A DNA stretch of 52,977 nucleotides from an uncultured Lachnospiraceae bacterium (GTDB lineage: Bacteria; Bacillota; Clostridia; Lachnospirales; Lachnospiraceae), in assembly GCA_900316075.1 (NCBI GenBank), contig ONBT01000013.1, positions 1 through 52,977 of the forward strand, read 5' to 3'. The notes below the pieces were generated by a model, which made no database searches, was not told the DNA's origin, and saw only the letters and a list, made by a program, of their open reading frames with translations. Below, in pieces: positions 1-8,683 of this stretch; position 1 is the stretch's first letter, and each line of letters opens with the position of its first letter. The translations under genes and the position numbers were made by a program.

Positions 1-152
1 GTCATCCTCAAAGATTTTGACTAAGGATTTTCATATGAATAATCCTGTCACTTATCAATCTTTCAAAGTTGTCTCATTGTTCAGTTGTCAAAGTACGGAA
101 TTGCACTTCTCAGTAGAAGTGTCTGTATTGTGTCTCGGCTTTTCCGCCGCAA
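1..152 (-). other. Probable rRNA-operon leader (transcribed out of the window)
   Basis: Read on the minus strand downstream of the promoter at 161-189, this stretch has a perfect 7-bp hairpin (arms 104-110 and 115-121). It is followed by CTTTGACAACTGAACAA and then CTTTGAAAGATTG, which resemble the boxB/boxA-type antitermination leader seen before 16S rRNA genes in Firmicutes. No coding frame is convincing here. The rRNA gene itself would lie left of position 1 and is an inference. A tRNA operon is the main alternative. Confidence 0.5.
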
Positions 153-160
153 CGATGTGT

Positions 161-189
161 ATATTATCACCGCGCAAACCCAGTGTCAA
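161..189 (-). promoter_or_regulatory. Strong sigma-A promoter pointing left
   Basis: On the minus strand the -35 box TTGACA (184-189) is separated by exactly 17 bases from the -10 box TAATAT (161-166). Initiation would fall near 152-155 and transcription leaves the window. The near-consensus boxes and the leader that follows suit a stable-RNA operon. Confidence 0.7.
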
Positions 190-285
190 CAGCAAATTTC
201 GGATTTTTTAAAAGAAGCACGACTTGGCATTTTCGGTTAAATTGTCGGAATTGCACGTTCAATTTTAAAGATTCCGTAGGACGGA

Positions 286-313
286 AAAAGAGAGGCCCGA
301 AAGCCCCTCTTTT
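286..313. terminator. Bidirectional intrinsic terminator after radA
   Basis: A hairpin with arms of about 10 bp (AAAAGAGAGG and CCCCTCTTTT as read on plus) lies 30 bases beyond the radA stop. It ends in T-runs on both strands, so it should stop radA transcripts and insulate the promoter at 161-189. The rest of 190-342 shows no gene; an 11-nt repeat CGGAATTGCAC occurs at 96-106 and 246-256. Confidence 0.7.
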
Positions 314-342
314 CAACGCTTTGATAGCTTTTCCCCGCCAAA

Positions 343-1704
343 TCAGAACAGTTTCACCACATCCGACACGAAGTCTATTCCATAGTACTGGACCCCTTCC
401 ACCTTCGTCATTCCGCGGATAGATGACTTGGGGAGAATACACTTATTGAATCCGAGTTTCGCAGCCTCCCGAACCCGCTGCTCTGCATTGGTCACGGACC
501 GGACCTCCCCCGAAAGGCCCACTTCCCCGAAGCAGATGATGTGGTCGTCAATCGGAGTATCCTTATAGGAAGAGACGATGGCCATGACAATGCCAAGGTC
601 CACGGCCGGCTCGTTCATCCGCATGCCGCCGGTCACATTGACATAGGCGTCATAGTCCGAGAGCTTGAGCCCCAGCCGCTTTTCCAGGACGGCCATCAGA
701 AGGTTGACCCGGTTGTAGTCGCACCCGACGGCGGTTCGCCGGGGCATACCGAAGTTCGACCGGGTAACCAGGGCCTGAATCTCGATGAGGATCGGCCTTG
801 TTCCCTCCATGGAGCAGGCGACGACAGACCCGGACGCTCCCTCGGGCCGACCGGCAAGCATATACTCGGACGGATTCTTCACTTCCACAAGGCCGGCCCC
901 TTTCATTTCGAAGACGCCGATTTCGTTCGTGGAGCCGAAGCGGTTTTTGACTCCCCGGAGGACCCGGTAGGAGGCATAGCGGTCCCCTTCGAGATAGAGG
1001 ACCGTATCCACCATATGCTCTAAGACTCTGGGCCCGGCCACGTTTCCTTCCTTTGTGACATGGCCGACGACGAAGACCGTGATTCCCATGGTCTTTGCGA
1101 TATGCATGAGGACATTCGTCGACTCCCGGACCTGGGAGACAGATCCCGGGGCAGAGCCGACCGCCTCCGAATACATGGTCTGAATGGAGTCGATGATGAC
1201 AAGAGATGGCCGCGTCCGGTCGATGACCGCAGAAATCGTATCGAGGTCCGTCTCACAGAGGATGGAAAGGTCGCTTGTGAATGAACCGATCCGCTCTGCA
1301 CGCATCTTGATCTGGGACAGGGATTCCTCGCCCGAGATATAAAGCATCTTCACGTGGTCACTGCAGAGATTCCGCGTCAGCTCCAGAAGCAGGGTGGACT
1401 TTCCGATGCCGGGGTCGCCCCCGATCAGGACCAGGGAACCTTTGACAATGCCCCCGCCCAGGACCCGGTCGAACTCCTCCATATGGGTGGTCAGCCGACT
1501 TTCGTCCGCCGTAGTGATTTCATCCAGAGTAGAGGGTTTTATATTAGTATCAAGTCTCTTTCCTGAGACAGAAGAAGAAGGCGCCATAAGCGCCTCCTCC
1601 ACAAAGGTATTCCATTCGTGACAAGCAGGGCACTGGCCCAGCCACTTCGCCGACTCATACCCGCAATTCTGGCAGAAAAAGACCGTTTTCTTCTTCGCGG
1701 GCAT
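343..1704 (-). CDS. radA: DNA repair protein RadA
   Basis: RadA is a RecA-related ATPase that drives branch migration of recombination intermediates in the cytoplasm. The 453-residue product has the family's full set of parts: a four-cysteine zinc finger (C11, C14, C25, C28), a Walker A motif GGDPGIGKST at 95-104, the RadA-specific KNRFG motif at 253-257, and a C-terminal Lon-protease-like domain. The ATG start overlaps the stop of the preceding small gene as TGATG, so translation is probably coupled. It is the last gene before the terminator at 286-313. An element of the recurrent ATTAGT family lies inside the coding region at 1539-1552. The clpC to radA order is common in Firmicutes. Confidence 0.97.
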   Translation of the reverse strand: MPAKKKTVFFCQNCGYESAKWLGQCPACHEWNTFVEEALMAPSSSVSGKRLDTNIKPSTLDEITTADESRLTTHMEEFDRVLGGGIVKGSLVLIGGDPGIGKSTLLLELTRNLCSDHVKMLYISGEESLSQIKMRAERIGSFTSDLSILCETDLDTISAVIDRTRPSLVIIDSIQTMYSEAVGSAPGSVSQVRESTNVLMHIAKTMGITVFVVGHVTKEGNVAGPRVLEHMVDTVLYLEGDRYASYRVLRGVKNRFGSTNEIGVFEMKGAGLVEVKNPSEYMLAGRPEGASGSVVACSMEGTRPILIEIQALVTRSNFGMPRRTAVGCDYNRVNLLMAVLEKRLGLKLSDYDAYVNVTGGMRMNEPAVDLGIVMAIVSSYKDTPIDDHIICFGEVGLSGEVRSVTNAEQRVREAAKLGFNKCILPKSSIRGMTKVEGVQYYGIDFVSDVVKLF

Positions 1705-2105
1705 CAGGCTTTCTTCACCTCGACTGCGACGGTTTTGCCCTCTTCGAGCTCGACGGACAATGTCAGTTTGCCTCCGAGATTCGTCTTCATCTTTCCGGCG
1801 TCAGCCCCGTTTAAAAGGATGTCATACTCCTGCTCCGGCTCGAGGCCCAGGGTGATTTCCGCGTCCTCGGGACCTGTAACGGAAAAGCTTACATCGGTGT
1901 CCTTCATCAGGAAAGCGCTTACATTCGTGCCGGGCACACTCTCGTACACGAAGGAGTCGTTGCACTCAAGCTTTGTGATTTCCTTATAAGCTCTGAGGCT
2001 GTAGACGCCCCCATTGGCCGCAAAGTCGTTGACCTTGGCCTTTTCCGGAAGCGAATAGTCGCCGAACGCCAGTCCGCCCTTTTCTGTTCTGATGATGTCA
2101 GCCAT
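1704..2105 (-). CDS. Small conserved protein between clpC and radA
   Basis: A 133-residue soluble, acidic protein with no signal peptide or membrane segment. Its pattern of short beta-prone stretches and glycine turns (for example KTNLGGKLTLSVEL near the end) suggests a single beta-sandwich domain. From memory, similar short proteins in Lachnospiraceae carry the automatic label endosialidase, but I see no catalytic feature that supports an enzyme. It starts 19 bases after clpC and its stop overlaps radA, so the three are probably co-transcribed. A cre-like AAGCGCTT site sits inside it at 1913-1920. Function unknown. Confidence 0.8.
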   Translation of the reverse strand: MADIIRTEKGGLAFGDYSLPEKAKVNDFAANGGVYSLRAYKEITKLECNDSFVYESVPGTNVSAFLMKDTDVSFSVTGPEDAEITLGLEPEQEYDILLNGADAGKMKTNLGGKLTLSVELEEGKTVAVEVKKA

Positions 2106-2124
2106 TTCTTTTCATTTCCTCCGT

Positions 2125-4743
2125 TTACTTTTGCTTTTTCCTGCCGCCGGCCCGTTTTGCTGTTTTCGACGCTGCCCCTGCGGCTTTTCCCCTGCCTGTA
2201 CCTGAAGCCCTGCTGACAGTCCTCCTTCTGCCTGAAGTCCCTGCTGCCCGGCTTCCCTTCTTTTGTACTGTTTTATGACTAATATTTCTGCTTTTCTTTG
2301 CCGCGACCGGTTCGAAGGCAATCCTGCCGCCCTTGACCGTAATCACGACCTCTCCCCCGCTTTCCACTTTTCCGGACAAAAGCTCATCCGAAAGCGGGTC
2401 CTCGATATCCGTCTGAATCTTTCGCCGCAGAGGCCGGGCGCCGAACTTGGGGTCGTAGGCCTTTTCCACGATGTACTTCTTCACCGTGGGGCGGAAGGTA
2501 AGGGTTAGATTCATCGAACTCTTGAGGCGGTTCGAAAGCTCCTTCAAGAGGAGGCCGGCAATCTTCGTCAGGTCGTCCTTGTTCAGGGCCCTGAAGACGA
2601 TGGTCTCGTCGATCCGGTTCAAAAACTCCGGCTTGAAGTCGTGCTTGATTTCATCCATGACCCGGGACTTCATGAACTCGTAGTCGGACTTTTCCGTGTC
2701 CTCGGCCGAAAATCCCAGGTGCTTGGGCTCCATGATTTCCTGGGCCCCGGCATTACTTGTCATGATGATAATCGTATTCTTGAAGTCCACCTTGCGGCCC
2801 TGGGAATCCGTAATCCGGCCGTCGTCAAGGACCTGCAGGAGGACATTGAATACATCGGGGTGGGCCTTTTCAATCTCGTCGAAGAGAATGACGGAGTAAG
2901 GGTTCTTCCGCACCTTCTCGGCGAGCTGACCGCCCTCCTCGTAGCCGACATAGCCAGGAGGCGAGCCGATCATCTTTGCCACGGACTGCTTCTCCATGTA
3001 TTCGGTCATGTCGACCCGGATCATCTTGTTCTCATCGCCGAAAACCGCTTCGGCCAGGGCTTTTGAGACCTCGGTCTTTCCGACGCCGGTGGGACCCAGG
3101 AAGAGGAAGGAACCGATAGGCCGGTTGGGGGCCTTGAGGCCGACCCGGCCCCGGCGGACTGCCCGGGCGACAGCCGATACTGCCTCCTCCTGGCCGATAA
3201 TCCGCTTGTGCAGGGTCTTTTCCAGTTCCGTCAGCCGATGGGCCTCGGATTCATTCAGTTTCGTGACCGGAATCCGGGTCCAGACGGAGACGACCTCCGC
3301 CACGTCTTCCGGAGTCAGGGAAACGGTCTTTCTGTTCTTCGACCGGTCATAGGACTTCTTCAGGCGCTCGATTTCGGCCAGATTCTTCTCCCTGTTCTTT
3401 CGGATTTGTGCCGCGTCGGCAAAGCGCTCTTCGGACAGGGCCTTCTCGAAGTCGGCCTCGGCATTGTGGGCCTCGGCCTCGAGATTGTAGATTTTCTCCG
3501 GCGTCCGGGCATTCTTCAGGCGAAGCTTGGCTGCAGCTTCATCCATGAGGTCAATGGCTTTGTCCGGCAGGAAGCGGTCGGTGATGTAGCGGGCCGAAAG
3601 CTCGGCACAGGCGTCGGTAGCAGCTTCCGTAATCGTAATGCCGTGGTGCTTTTCGTACTGGCCCTTGATACCGGCGAGTATGGCCTTGGTCTCCTCGACC
3701 GTGGGCTCCTCCACCATGACGGGCTGGAAGCGGCGTTCAAGAGCCGCATCCTTTTCGATATACTTATGATATTCGCTGATGGTCGTGGCCCCGATGATCT
3801 GCAGTTCTCCCCGGGCCATGGCCGGTTTCAGGATGTTCGCGGCATCGAGGGAGCCTTCGGCCCCGCCGGCCCCGATAATCGTATGGACCTCGTCAATGAA
3901 AAGAATAATATTCCCGGCGGAGATGACTTCATTCATGAAGTTCTTGATCCGCTCTTCGAACTCACCCCGGTACTTGGTCCCGGCCACCATGCCGGACATG
4001 TCCATGGAGATAATCCGCTTGGAGCGGATGGAATCGGGCACGAGACCGGTCTCTATATACTGGGCCAGGCCCTCGACGATAGCCGTCTTTCCGACGCCGG
4101 GCTCCCCGATGAGGCAGGGATTGTTCTTGCCCCGACGGGAAAGGATCTCAATGACCCTCTGAATTTCCTGCTTCCGCCCGATGACCGGGTCCAGTTTCCC
4201 CTCCCGGCAGAGTTTCGAAAGGTCCCTTGAATACTGGTCCACAATCGAAGGCCGGTCCGGTCTTCCCTGGGTCCGGGCCTTTCTGGCAGACTCTTCCTGA
4301 TAGGTCCCCCCGCTCTTTCCCATGGAGGTAAGGATGGCCCCGTAGAGCTTCTGCAGGTTCACATTCATGGAAGTGAGAAGGCGGGTGGCCGCGCAGTCCG
4401 GCATCTTCAGCATGGCGAGGGCGATGTGCTCCGTCCCCACGGAATCGAGGTGGGAAAGGGCGGCTTCGTCTTCCGCATTCTTCAGAAGCTGCTGGGCCTT
4501 GGGAGTGAGGCCGTTTCTTTCCATCAGGGCTACATTGGACTCGGGCGCCACCAGCTCATCGATGAGCTTTAAGACGTTTTCCTCGGTCACGCCCTCCCGG
4601 GCAAAGACCTTGGCCGCCAGGGAGTCCTTGACCCGAAGGAGGCCGAGAAGGAGGTGCTCCGTCCCTGTATAGTTGTGTTTCAGACGCTTAGAAATCCGCT
4701 TCGCGCCGTCTACGGCTTTTTTTGCCTGTACCGTATAGTTCAT
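2125..4743 (-). CDS. clpC: ATP-dependent Clp protease ATPase subunit ClpC
   Basis: An AAA+ unfoldase that feeds proteins to ClpP. Visible in order: two Clp N repeats (about 1-145), first AAA domain with Walker A GEPGVGKT at 213-220, a charged coiled middle region (about 410-470), and the second AAA domain with GPTGVGKT and a D2-small C-terminal domain. The family normally ends near residue 815. Here 59 further residues (814-872) form a low-complexity tail with 20 Lys/Arg and no acidic residue. No ctsR, mcsA or mcsB lies beside it. A perfect 8-bp hairpin (4763-4793) lies in its leader. The ATG start has Firmicute-typical N-terminal sequence. Confidence 0.96.
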   Translation of the reverse strand: MNYTVQAKKAVDGAKRISKRLKHNYTGTEHLLLGLLRVKDSLAAKVFAREGVTEENVLKLIDELVAPESNVALMERNGLTPKAQQLLKNAEDEAALSHLDSVGTEHIALAMLKMPDCAATRLLTSMNVNLQKLYGAILTSMGKSGGTYQEESARKARTQGRPDRPSIVDQYSRDLSKLCREGKLDPVIGRKQEIQRVIEILSRRGKNNPCLIGEPGVGKTAIVEGLAQYIETGLVPDSIRSKRIISMDMSGMVAGTKYRGEFEERIKNFMNEVISAGNIILFIDEVHTIIGAGGAEGSLDAANILKPAMARGELQIIGATTISEYHKYIEKDAALERRFQPVMVEEPTVEETKAILAGIKGQYEKHHGITITEAATDACAELSARYITDRFLPDKAIDLMDEAAAKLRLKNARTPEKIYNLEAEAHNAEADFEKALSEERFADAAQIRKNREKNLAEIERLKKSYDRSKNRKTVSLTPEDVAEVVSVWTRIPVTKLNESEAHRLTELEKTLHKRIIGQEEAVSAVARAVRRGRVGLKAPNRPIGSFLFLGPTGVGKTEVSKALAEAVFGDENKMIRVDMTEYMEKQSVAKMIGSPPGYVGYEEGGQLAEKVRKNPYSVILFDEIEKAHPDVFNVLLQVLDDGRITDSQGRKVDFKNTIIIMTSNAGAQEIMEPKHLGFSAEDTEKSDYEFMKSRVMDEIKHDFKPEFLNRIDETIVFRALNKDDLTKIAGLLLKELSNRLKSSMNLTLTFRPTVKKYIVEKAYDPKFGARPLRRKIQTDIEDPLSDELLSGKVESGGEVVITVKGGRIAFEPVAAKKSRNISHKTVQKKGSRAAGTSGRRRTVSRASGTGRGKAAGAASKTAKRAGGRKKQK

Positions 4744-4762
4744 TCAGTCGGTTCTTCTTTCC

Positions 4763-4793
4763 CGGACCCGCAGAAAGAGAAGCGCCGGGTCCG
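4763..4793 (-). repeat. Hairpin in the clpC leader
   Basis: Perfect inverted repeat CGGACCCG (4763-4770) and CGGGTCCG (4786-4793) just upstream of clpC. It is not followed by a T-run on the minus strand, so it looks like an mRNA structure in the 5' leader rather than a terminator. The whole gap 4744-4818 is otherwise featureless. Confidence 0.5.
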
Positions 4794-4818
4794 CATTACT
4801 GTTCTACAATATCACAAA

Positions 4819-6594
4819 TCAGAGGTCATTTAAATCCATGACGTCGATATCATTTCCGCCGTCACTGCTGCCGCCGTCGTCGGAACCGGAATCGGAGTCC
4901 CCGCCCTTTTTGCCGCCCTTCTTGTCCTTGGCGGGAGCAGCTGCCTTGTTCCCGGAAAGGGGAGGCGTATCAATGGGCTCCGCCCCGTAGAAAAGCTCGT
5001 CAGTAGACGGCATCTTGCCGGTCTTTCCGCTGTAGAAATTCTTCCGGGCCCAGTAGAGGGCGCTCCGGCTGTCTTCTGCCGGGTCGGCTGCCGGAATATC
5101 TGCCGCCTTTTCAGCCTTCTGCCCGGAAACAGGCTCTGTCTTTGCGGCCTCTCCTGTCTTTACCGGCTCTTCTGTCTTTGCCGTTTCTTCCTTCTTTACA
5201 GCCTCTTCTGTCTTCCCGGCTTCCTGCTTCAATTCTTTGGAGATTTCCTCAGACGAAGGCATGAAAGTCGTCACGTCATCCGCTTCTTCAGGAGCAGAGG
5301 CCTTCTTCTCAGATTTCTCTTCCGGAGGCAGGTCATCGGCCGCTGCAGAAGCCAGTTCCTCTTCGTCGCTCTTCTGCTTCTTGGGAAGCAGGTTGATGAC
5401 AATGAGCAGGATTACAAGGACGATGACCGCGATGAGGATGATTTTCACGAGACGAATCGTCTTCGCCGAGTTTCCTTCCGTACTGTCTCCCCCCGTCCCG
5501 GTCGTATCCGTGCTCTCAGAGGAAGCATCCGCAGCTGCGTCAGAACTCAGCTTGTCCAAAAGGGCCGTATCCGCTGTCTGAATAGTCCCGTCGGTGGCGC
5601 TGTACACGAACCAGCCCGTGGCCCCGCTTTCATCAAATCCGTAGATATAATAGAAGCCTTCTCCGGAGCCATCGAGTACATAGGCCCTGTCAATGGTCAC
5701 AGGCCCGGAGGCTGCCGTGTAGTCAAAGGAAGTCTGGGTCAGGATATTCGAATAGGGATTTTCTCCGGGGTCCCCGGCGATAACATAGGAAGTCGTGCTG
5801 CCGACCAGTTCCATCGGATACAATACCGTTCCCGTGGCTGAGTCATAGAGGAAGAAAGAGCCTGTGGAGGCCATGGTCCCGTCGGCCGAAACTTCCTTCA
5901 TATAGATGAGGTTGACCGTCCCGTTCGTAAGTTCATTGAAGGTCTTGCTGCCGATGGTCATCTGGACCTTGGAAAAGCCGACCGGAATCTGGCTGTCGCT
6001 ATAGCGCTCGCTCACGGCATAGTAGGCCCCGTTGTAGGAAAGGTCCGCATTCGAAGGCATGGAGGCCGCAGTATCTGCTGCCGCATCCGTCGTGGTCTCA
6101 GACCCTGCATTATCCGCATTCTGTGTATCGGTCGGAGTTTCCGCAGGAGTCTCTGCCGGTGTTTCTGCAGGAGTTTCCGCAGGTGTTTCAGCGGGTGTCT
6201 CTGCAGGTGTTTCCGCCGGGGCAGCCCCCGCCACGGTAAGGGAAGCCGAGCAGCCCGTCACCGAGCCGTCCGGAGAGGAAACGATGAAGTCCGCCTTGCC
6301 GGCCGCCTGGGCCTTAAAGGTAAAAGTCAGGGTCGTCGCCGTGAAGGTGACGGAATTTCCGGTCGTACTGGCCCCCTGGGAGTCCGTCAGGGTGACATAG
6401 CTCGAAGAATATTTCAGGGTCATATTCGCCCGCCCGCTGGCCGTGACCGTGACAGTGAAGCTGTCGCCGACCGTGACATTATTATTCGAAAAGGCCAGCT
6501 GGCTGGTCCCGGCGGCAAAGGCCGTCGAAGCGGTTCCGAAAAGTATGGCCGCTGCAAAAATCGCGGCAGAGAAAAGCGCGGAAATTTTTTTCAT
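4819..6594 (-). CDS. Type I membrane protein with PAET repeats
   Basis: I do not recognise a named family. The 591-residue product has a signal peptide (1-28, cleavage after AFA), an extracellular beta-rich domain (about 30-122) resembling Ig-like or cohesin-like modules, seven tandem PAET repeats (126-153), a second Tyr/Gly-rich domain (about 183-340), a Ser/Thr linker, one membrane helix at 382-403 followed by KK, and a roughly 185-residue cytoplasmic tail rich in Glu, Lys and Ala ending in a Gly/Ser/Asp stretch. The start has an AGGA ribosome site. A 24-bp imperfect palindrome of the ATTAGT family lies at 6605-6628 just upstream. It could be a cell-surface sensor or adhesin; that is a guess. 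Confidence 0.85.
   Translation of the reverse strand: MKKISALFSAAIFAAAILFGTASTAFAAGTSQLAFSNNNVTVGDSFTVTVTASGRANMTLKYSSSYVTLTDSQGASTTGNSVTFTATTLTFTFKAQAAGKADFIVSSPDGSVTGCSASLTVAGAAPAETPAETPAETPAETPAETPAETPAETPTDTQNADNAGSETTTDAAADTAASMPSNADLSYNGAYYAVSERYSDSQIPVGFSKVQMTIGSKTFNELTNGTVNLIYMKEVSADGTMASTGSFFLYDSATGTVLYPMELVGSTTSYVIAGDPGENPYSNILTQTSFDYTAASGPVTIDRAYVLDGSGEGFYYIYGFDESGATGWFVYSATDGTIQTADTALLDKLSSDAAADASSESTDTTGTGGDSTEGNSAKTIRLVKIILIAVIVLVILLIVINLLPKKQKSDEEELASAAADDLPPEEKSEKKASAPEEADDVTTFMPSSEEISKELKQEAGKTEEAVKKEETAKTEEPVKTGEAAKTEPVSGQKAEKAADIPAADPAEDSRSALYWARKNFYSGKTGKMPSTDELFYGAEPIDTPPLSGNKAAAPAKDKKGGKKGGDSDSGSDDGGSSDGGNDIDVMDLNDL
6136..6219 (-). repeat. Seven tandem 12-bp repeats encoding PAET
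   Basis: Seven consecutive in-frame 12-bp units encode Pro-Ala-Glu-Thr. Codons vary between units (TCT/TCC/TCA-type differences on plus), so the array is diverged at DNA level while the peptide is kept. It acts as an extended hinge between two extracellular domains. Confidence 0.85.
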
Positions 6595-6604
6595 ACGTCC
6601 TGCC

Positions 6605-6628
6605 TTATATTAGTCATGAATAATGTAA
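6605..6628. promoter_or_regulatory. Palindromic ATTAGT-family element
   Basis: On plus, TTATATTAGTCATGA is followed by ATAATGTAA. The left and right halves are complementary except at four positions, with TCATGA at the centre. It sits 11 bases upstream of the start of the PAET-repeat protein and overlaps a weak promoter (minus-strand TTGTTG, 18 bases, TAATAT), as an operator would. The same core recurs at eight other places in the window. Confidence 0.45.
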
Positions 6629-6651
6629 AACAACAACTCTCCTGCCGACGT

Positions 6652-7329
6652 TCAGAAGTGAAAGCGCCTCTGCATTTCCGTCCTCGCTGCCCGGCCGCCC
6701 AGTATCAGAGTTCCGAGGAAGAGGATGATGGACATGAGAAAGGCCACCTCACTGACCGCCGTGCTCGTGACGACCTCCGTCGCCAGAAGGATCATCTGTA
6801 CAATGCCGACGCCGATCATGGCAATTTCAAAGGCCATGTAGGACTGGAAATCACGGTGATCCACGATCATCAGGATGACGAGGACCGAATCAATCAGAAT
6901 GATGGCGGACGGCAGTACATAATTGATGGACCAGCGGCTGAAGCCGAAGACGGCGTCGATGACCACCATATAGACAAAGCCCCAGAAGACTGTCAGGGCA
7001 ATCTTCGTAAACACCTGATGGCGTTCGTTGGCAAAGCGGCAGAAAGTGAAAAAGAGGTAGAAAACCGCATAGACGACAATGATGGACCACAGGGGCTTTC
7101 TGGCATAGGTGATGTTCAGAAATACCGTAATCACGCTGACCACCGCCGCGATGAAAAAGAGAATCCTCTTCACGAGCGAAAAACGATGCAGGCCGGTGTA
7201 GATATCCGGATACTCATTGAAGCGGACGAAATTTTTGTCTTCTGCCGACTTGTCCAGGACGCCCCGGCAGAGAGGACAGTACTCCGTGTCATCGAGGACC
7301 TCCACCCCGCAGTTTCGGCATCTACTCAT
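6652..7329 (-). CDS. Zinc-ribbon integral membrane protein (DUF6320-type)
   Basis: A 225-residue protein with an N-terminal zinc ribbon (C4, C7, C18, C21) followed, after about 30 polar residues, by roughly six hydrophobic helices between residues 57 and 212. The combination matches the DUF6320 family of Lachnospiraceae as I recall it; no enzymatic motif is visible. It overlaps the stop of the upstream acyltransferase-like gene by 8 bases, so the two are translated together and probably work together, perhaps at the membrane. Confidence 0.8.
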   Translation of the reverse strand: MSRCRNCGVEVLDDTEYCPLCRGVLDKSAEDKNFVRFNEYPDIYTGLHRFSLVKRILFFIAAVVSVITVFLNITYARKPLWSIIVVYAVFYLFFTFCRFANERHQVFTKIALTVFWGFVYMVVIDAVFGFSRWSINYVLPSAIILIDSVLVILMIVDHRDFQSYMAFEIAMIGVGIVQMILLATEVVTSTAVSEVAFLMSIILFLGTLILGGRAARTEMQRRFHF

Positions 7330-8629
7330 AATAAACTCCGTTCGTTTCTATGCTGACCGCTGCCCCGTCGGACGCGATCTGGCGGAAGATTCCCTCCTGC
7401 ACGGAAGTATCCCGGTAGGCGGAAACAATCGTATACATCAAAGTATCATTGAAGGAAGCAATGGTCCCCTTCATCCGCTGCCCCGTCGAGAAAGGCAGGA
7501 AACAGTAGAAAAGGCGGATATACTTCCGGTAGTCCTCGTCCACCTTCATATTGCCGATATTCGTAATCGTCGTCGTCGTGGACCTGGCCGCCATATTGTA
7601 GAAGAACTTCATGCCCCCGTTTTTTAAAGGCAGGGGAACGACCCGGGCGATCAGGTGCTCGGAATTCGAAACGGCAAAGGAAAAAGTCTTCTCGAGATTT
7701 TCCTTCGTAATGGCCTTTTTCAGGCTCTCCCGGATGATTTCCGCAACTTCGGCGAAGGTATAATCGTCCTTCTCCGGAACGAACTCCGCAATCGCCATGC
7801 AGAAAAAGTTCTTCGTCGTAATCGAATCGAAATAGGGACGAAGGTTTACGGGAACAGCCACCCGGACGGGACGCTTCTTCGTCACGCCCCGGGGATTGGC
7901 CCTGTAGGTCGCATAGACAAAAGCCGCCACCAGGTACTCATTGATGGTCAGATTGTACTTCTCCCGGGCGATTTTCTTGATCTCGGAAACAGACATGATG
8001 CCGTGGATGACCCCGAAGCCCCGGTAGGGCAGGCGCTCACCCCGGAAGAGGAAGGCCCGGTCCAGGCGATAGGCATTCTTCTGCCCCTTCTTGAAGTTCT
8101 TGAGGAAAGAGTCCTCCCGGTCCATGGAGGTTTCCGGCGAAAAGCCGTCTCCCAGCTTCTGCTCCAGTTCCGGATGGGCCAGACGCAGGTACTGGTAGGT
8201 CAGCTCCCGGAGGAAGTTGATGCCCCCGGTGCCGTCGGCAATGACATGAAAGGCCTCGAAATTGATCCGCTTGCCGTAGTAGGTGACGCGGAACATATAT
8301 CCGTTGTTCGCATTCGCGTGGATGAAGCGGCAGGGATAGGTGTTCTCCTCCACAACTCTCGGAGCGGGCTTATCGATTTCCTCGAGGTAGTACCAGAAGA
8401 AGCCGCTCCTCAGGCGGAGATTAAAGCCCGGCATGCGGACCGTCAGCCGGTCTACGGCCTCCTGCAGGAAGTTGGGATTCACGTCCTCATTCAATACGAC
8501 GGAAATCCTATATGTATTCGTCATCTCCTCGCCGGCGATGACGGGAAAAATATTCGCTGTATTATCGAGCTTCTCCCAGTGGAGGTATTCCTTCTTCCTC
8601 GGCCGGGGAGCCTTTTTCTTCTCACTCAT
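7322..8629 (-). CDS. Condensation/alcohol-acyltransferase-fold protein
   Basis: The 435-residue product begins with a Lys/Arg-rich stretch and then WEKLDNTANIFP, typical of the alcohol acetyltransferase / PapA-like branch of the CoA-dependent acyltransferase superfamily. The active-site motif HxxxDG is present (H128 to G133). Such enzymes transfer an acyl group to an alcohol or amine; the substrate cannot be read from the sequence. I chose ATG at 8629 because the open frame further upstream runs antiparallel through cbiB and has no homology. A possible promoter (TTGCAG at 8672-8677, 17 bases, TATAGG at 8649-8654) and a duplicated 25-nt element precede it. It is coupled to the DUF6320 gene. 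Confidence 0.85.
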   Translation of the reverse strand: MSEKKKAPRPRKKEYLHWEKLDNTANIFPVIAGEEMTNTYRISVVLNEDVNPNFLQEAVDRLTVRMPGFNLRLRSGFFWYYLEEIDKPAPRVVEENTYPCRFIHANANNGYMFRVTYYGKRINFEAFHVIADGTGGINFLRELTYQYLRLAHPELEQKLGDGFSPETSMDREDSFLKNFKKGQKNAYRLDRAFLFRGERLPYRGFGVIHGIMSVSEIKKIAREKYNLTINEYLVAAFVYATYRANPRGVTKKRPVRVAVPVNLRPYFDSITTKNFFCMAIAEFVPEKDDYTFAEVAEIIRESLKKAITKENLEKTFSFAVSNSEHLIARVVPLPLKNGGMKFFYNMAARSTTTTITNIGNMKVDEDYRKYIRLFYCFLPFSTGQRMKGTIASFNDTLMYTIVSAYRDTSVQEGIFRQIASDGAAVSIETNGVYYE

Positions 8630-8683
8630 ATCTGAAATTTTAAAGCAACCTATACCTTTTTTCAAGTTCACCTGCAAATACCG

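Noticed and set aside
96-256. 11-nt repeat CGGAATTGCAC at 96 and 246 as insertion footprint
   Set aside because: Too short and no inverted ends or target duplication nearby; it is noted only as a repeat around the leader.
3208-4230. 340-codon open frame on plus
   Set aside because: It is the antisense shadow of clpC; the composition is biased by G+C-rich codons and no domain is recognisable.
4763-4793. Terminator between the PAET protein and clpC
   Set aside because: The hairpin has no T-run on the minus strand.
6136-6219. Possible CRISPR-like array
   Set aside because: The repeats are 12-bp tandem units without spacers and encode PAET in frame.
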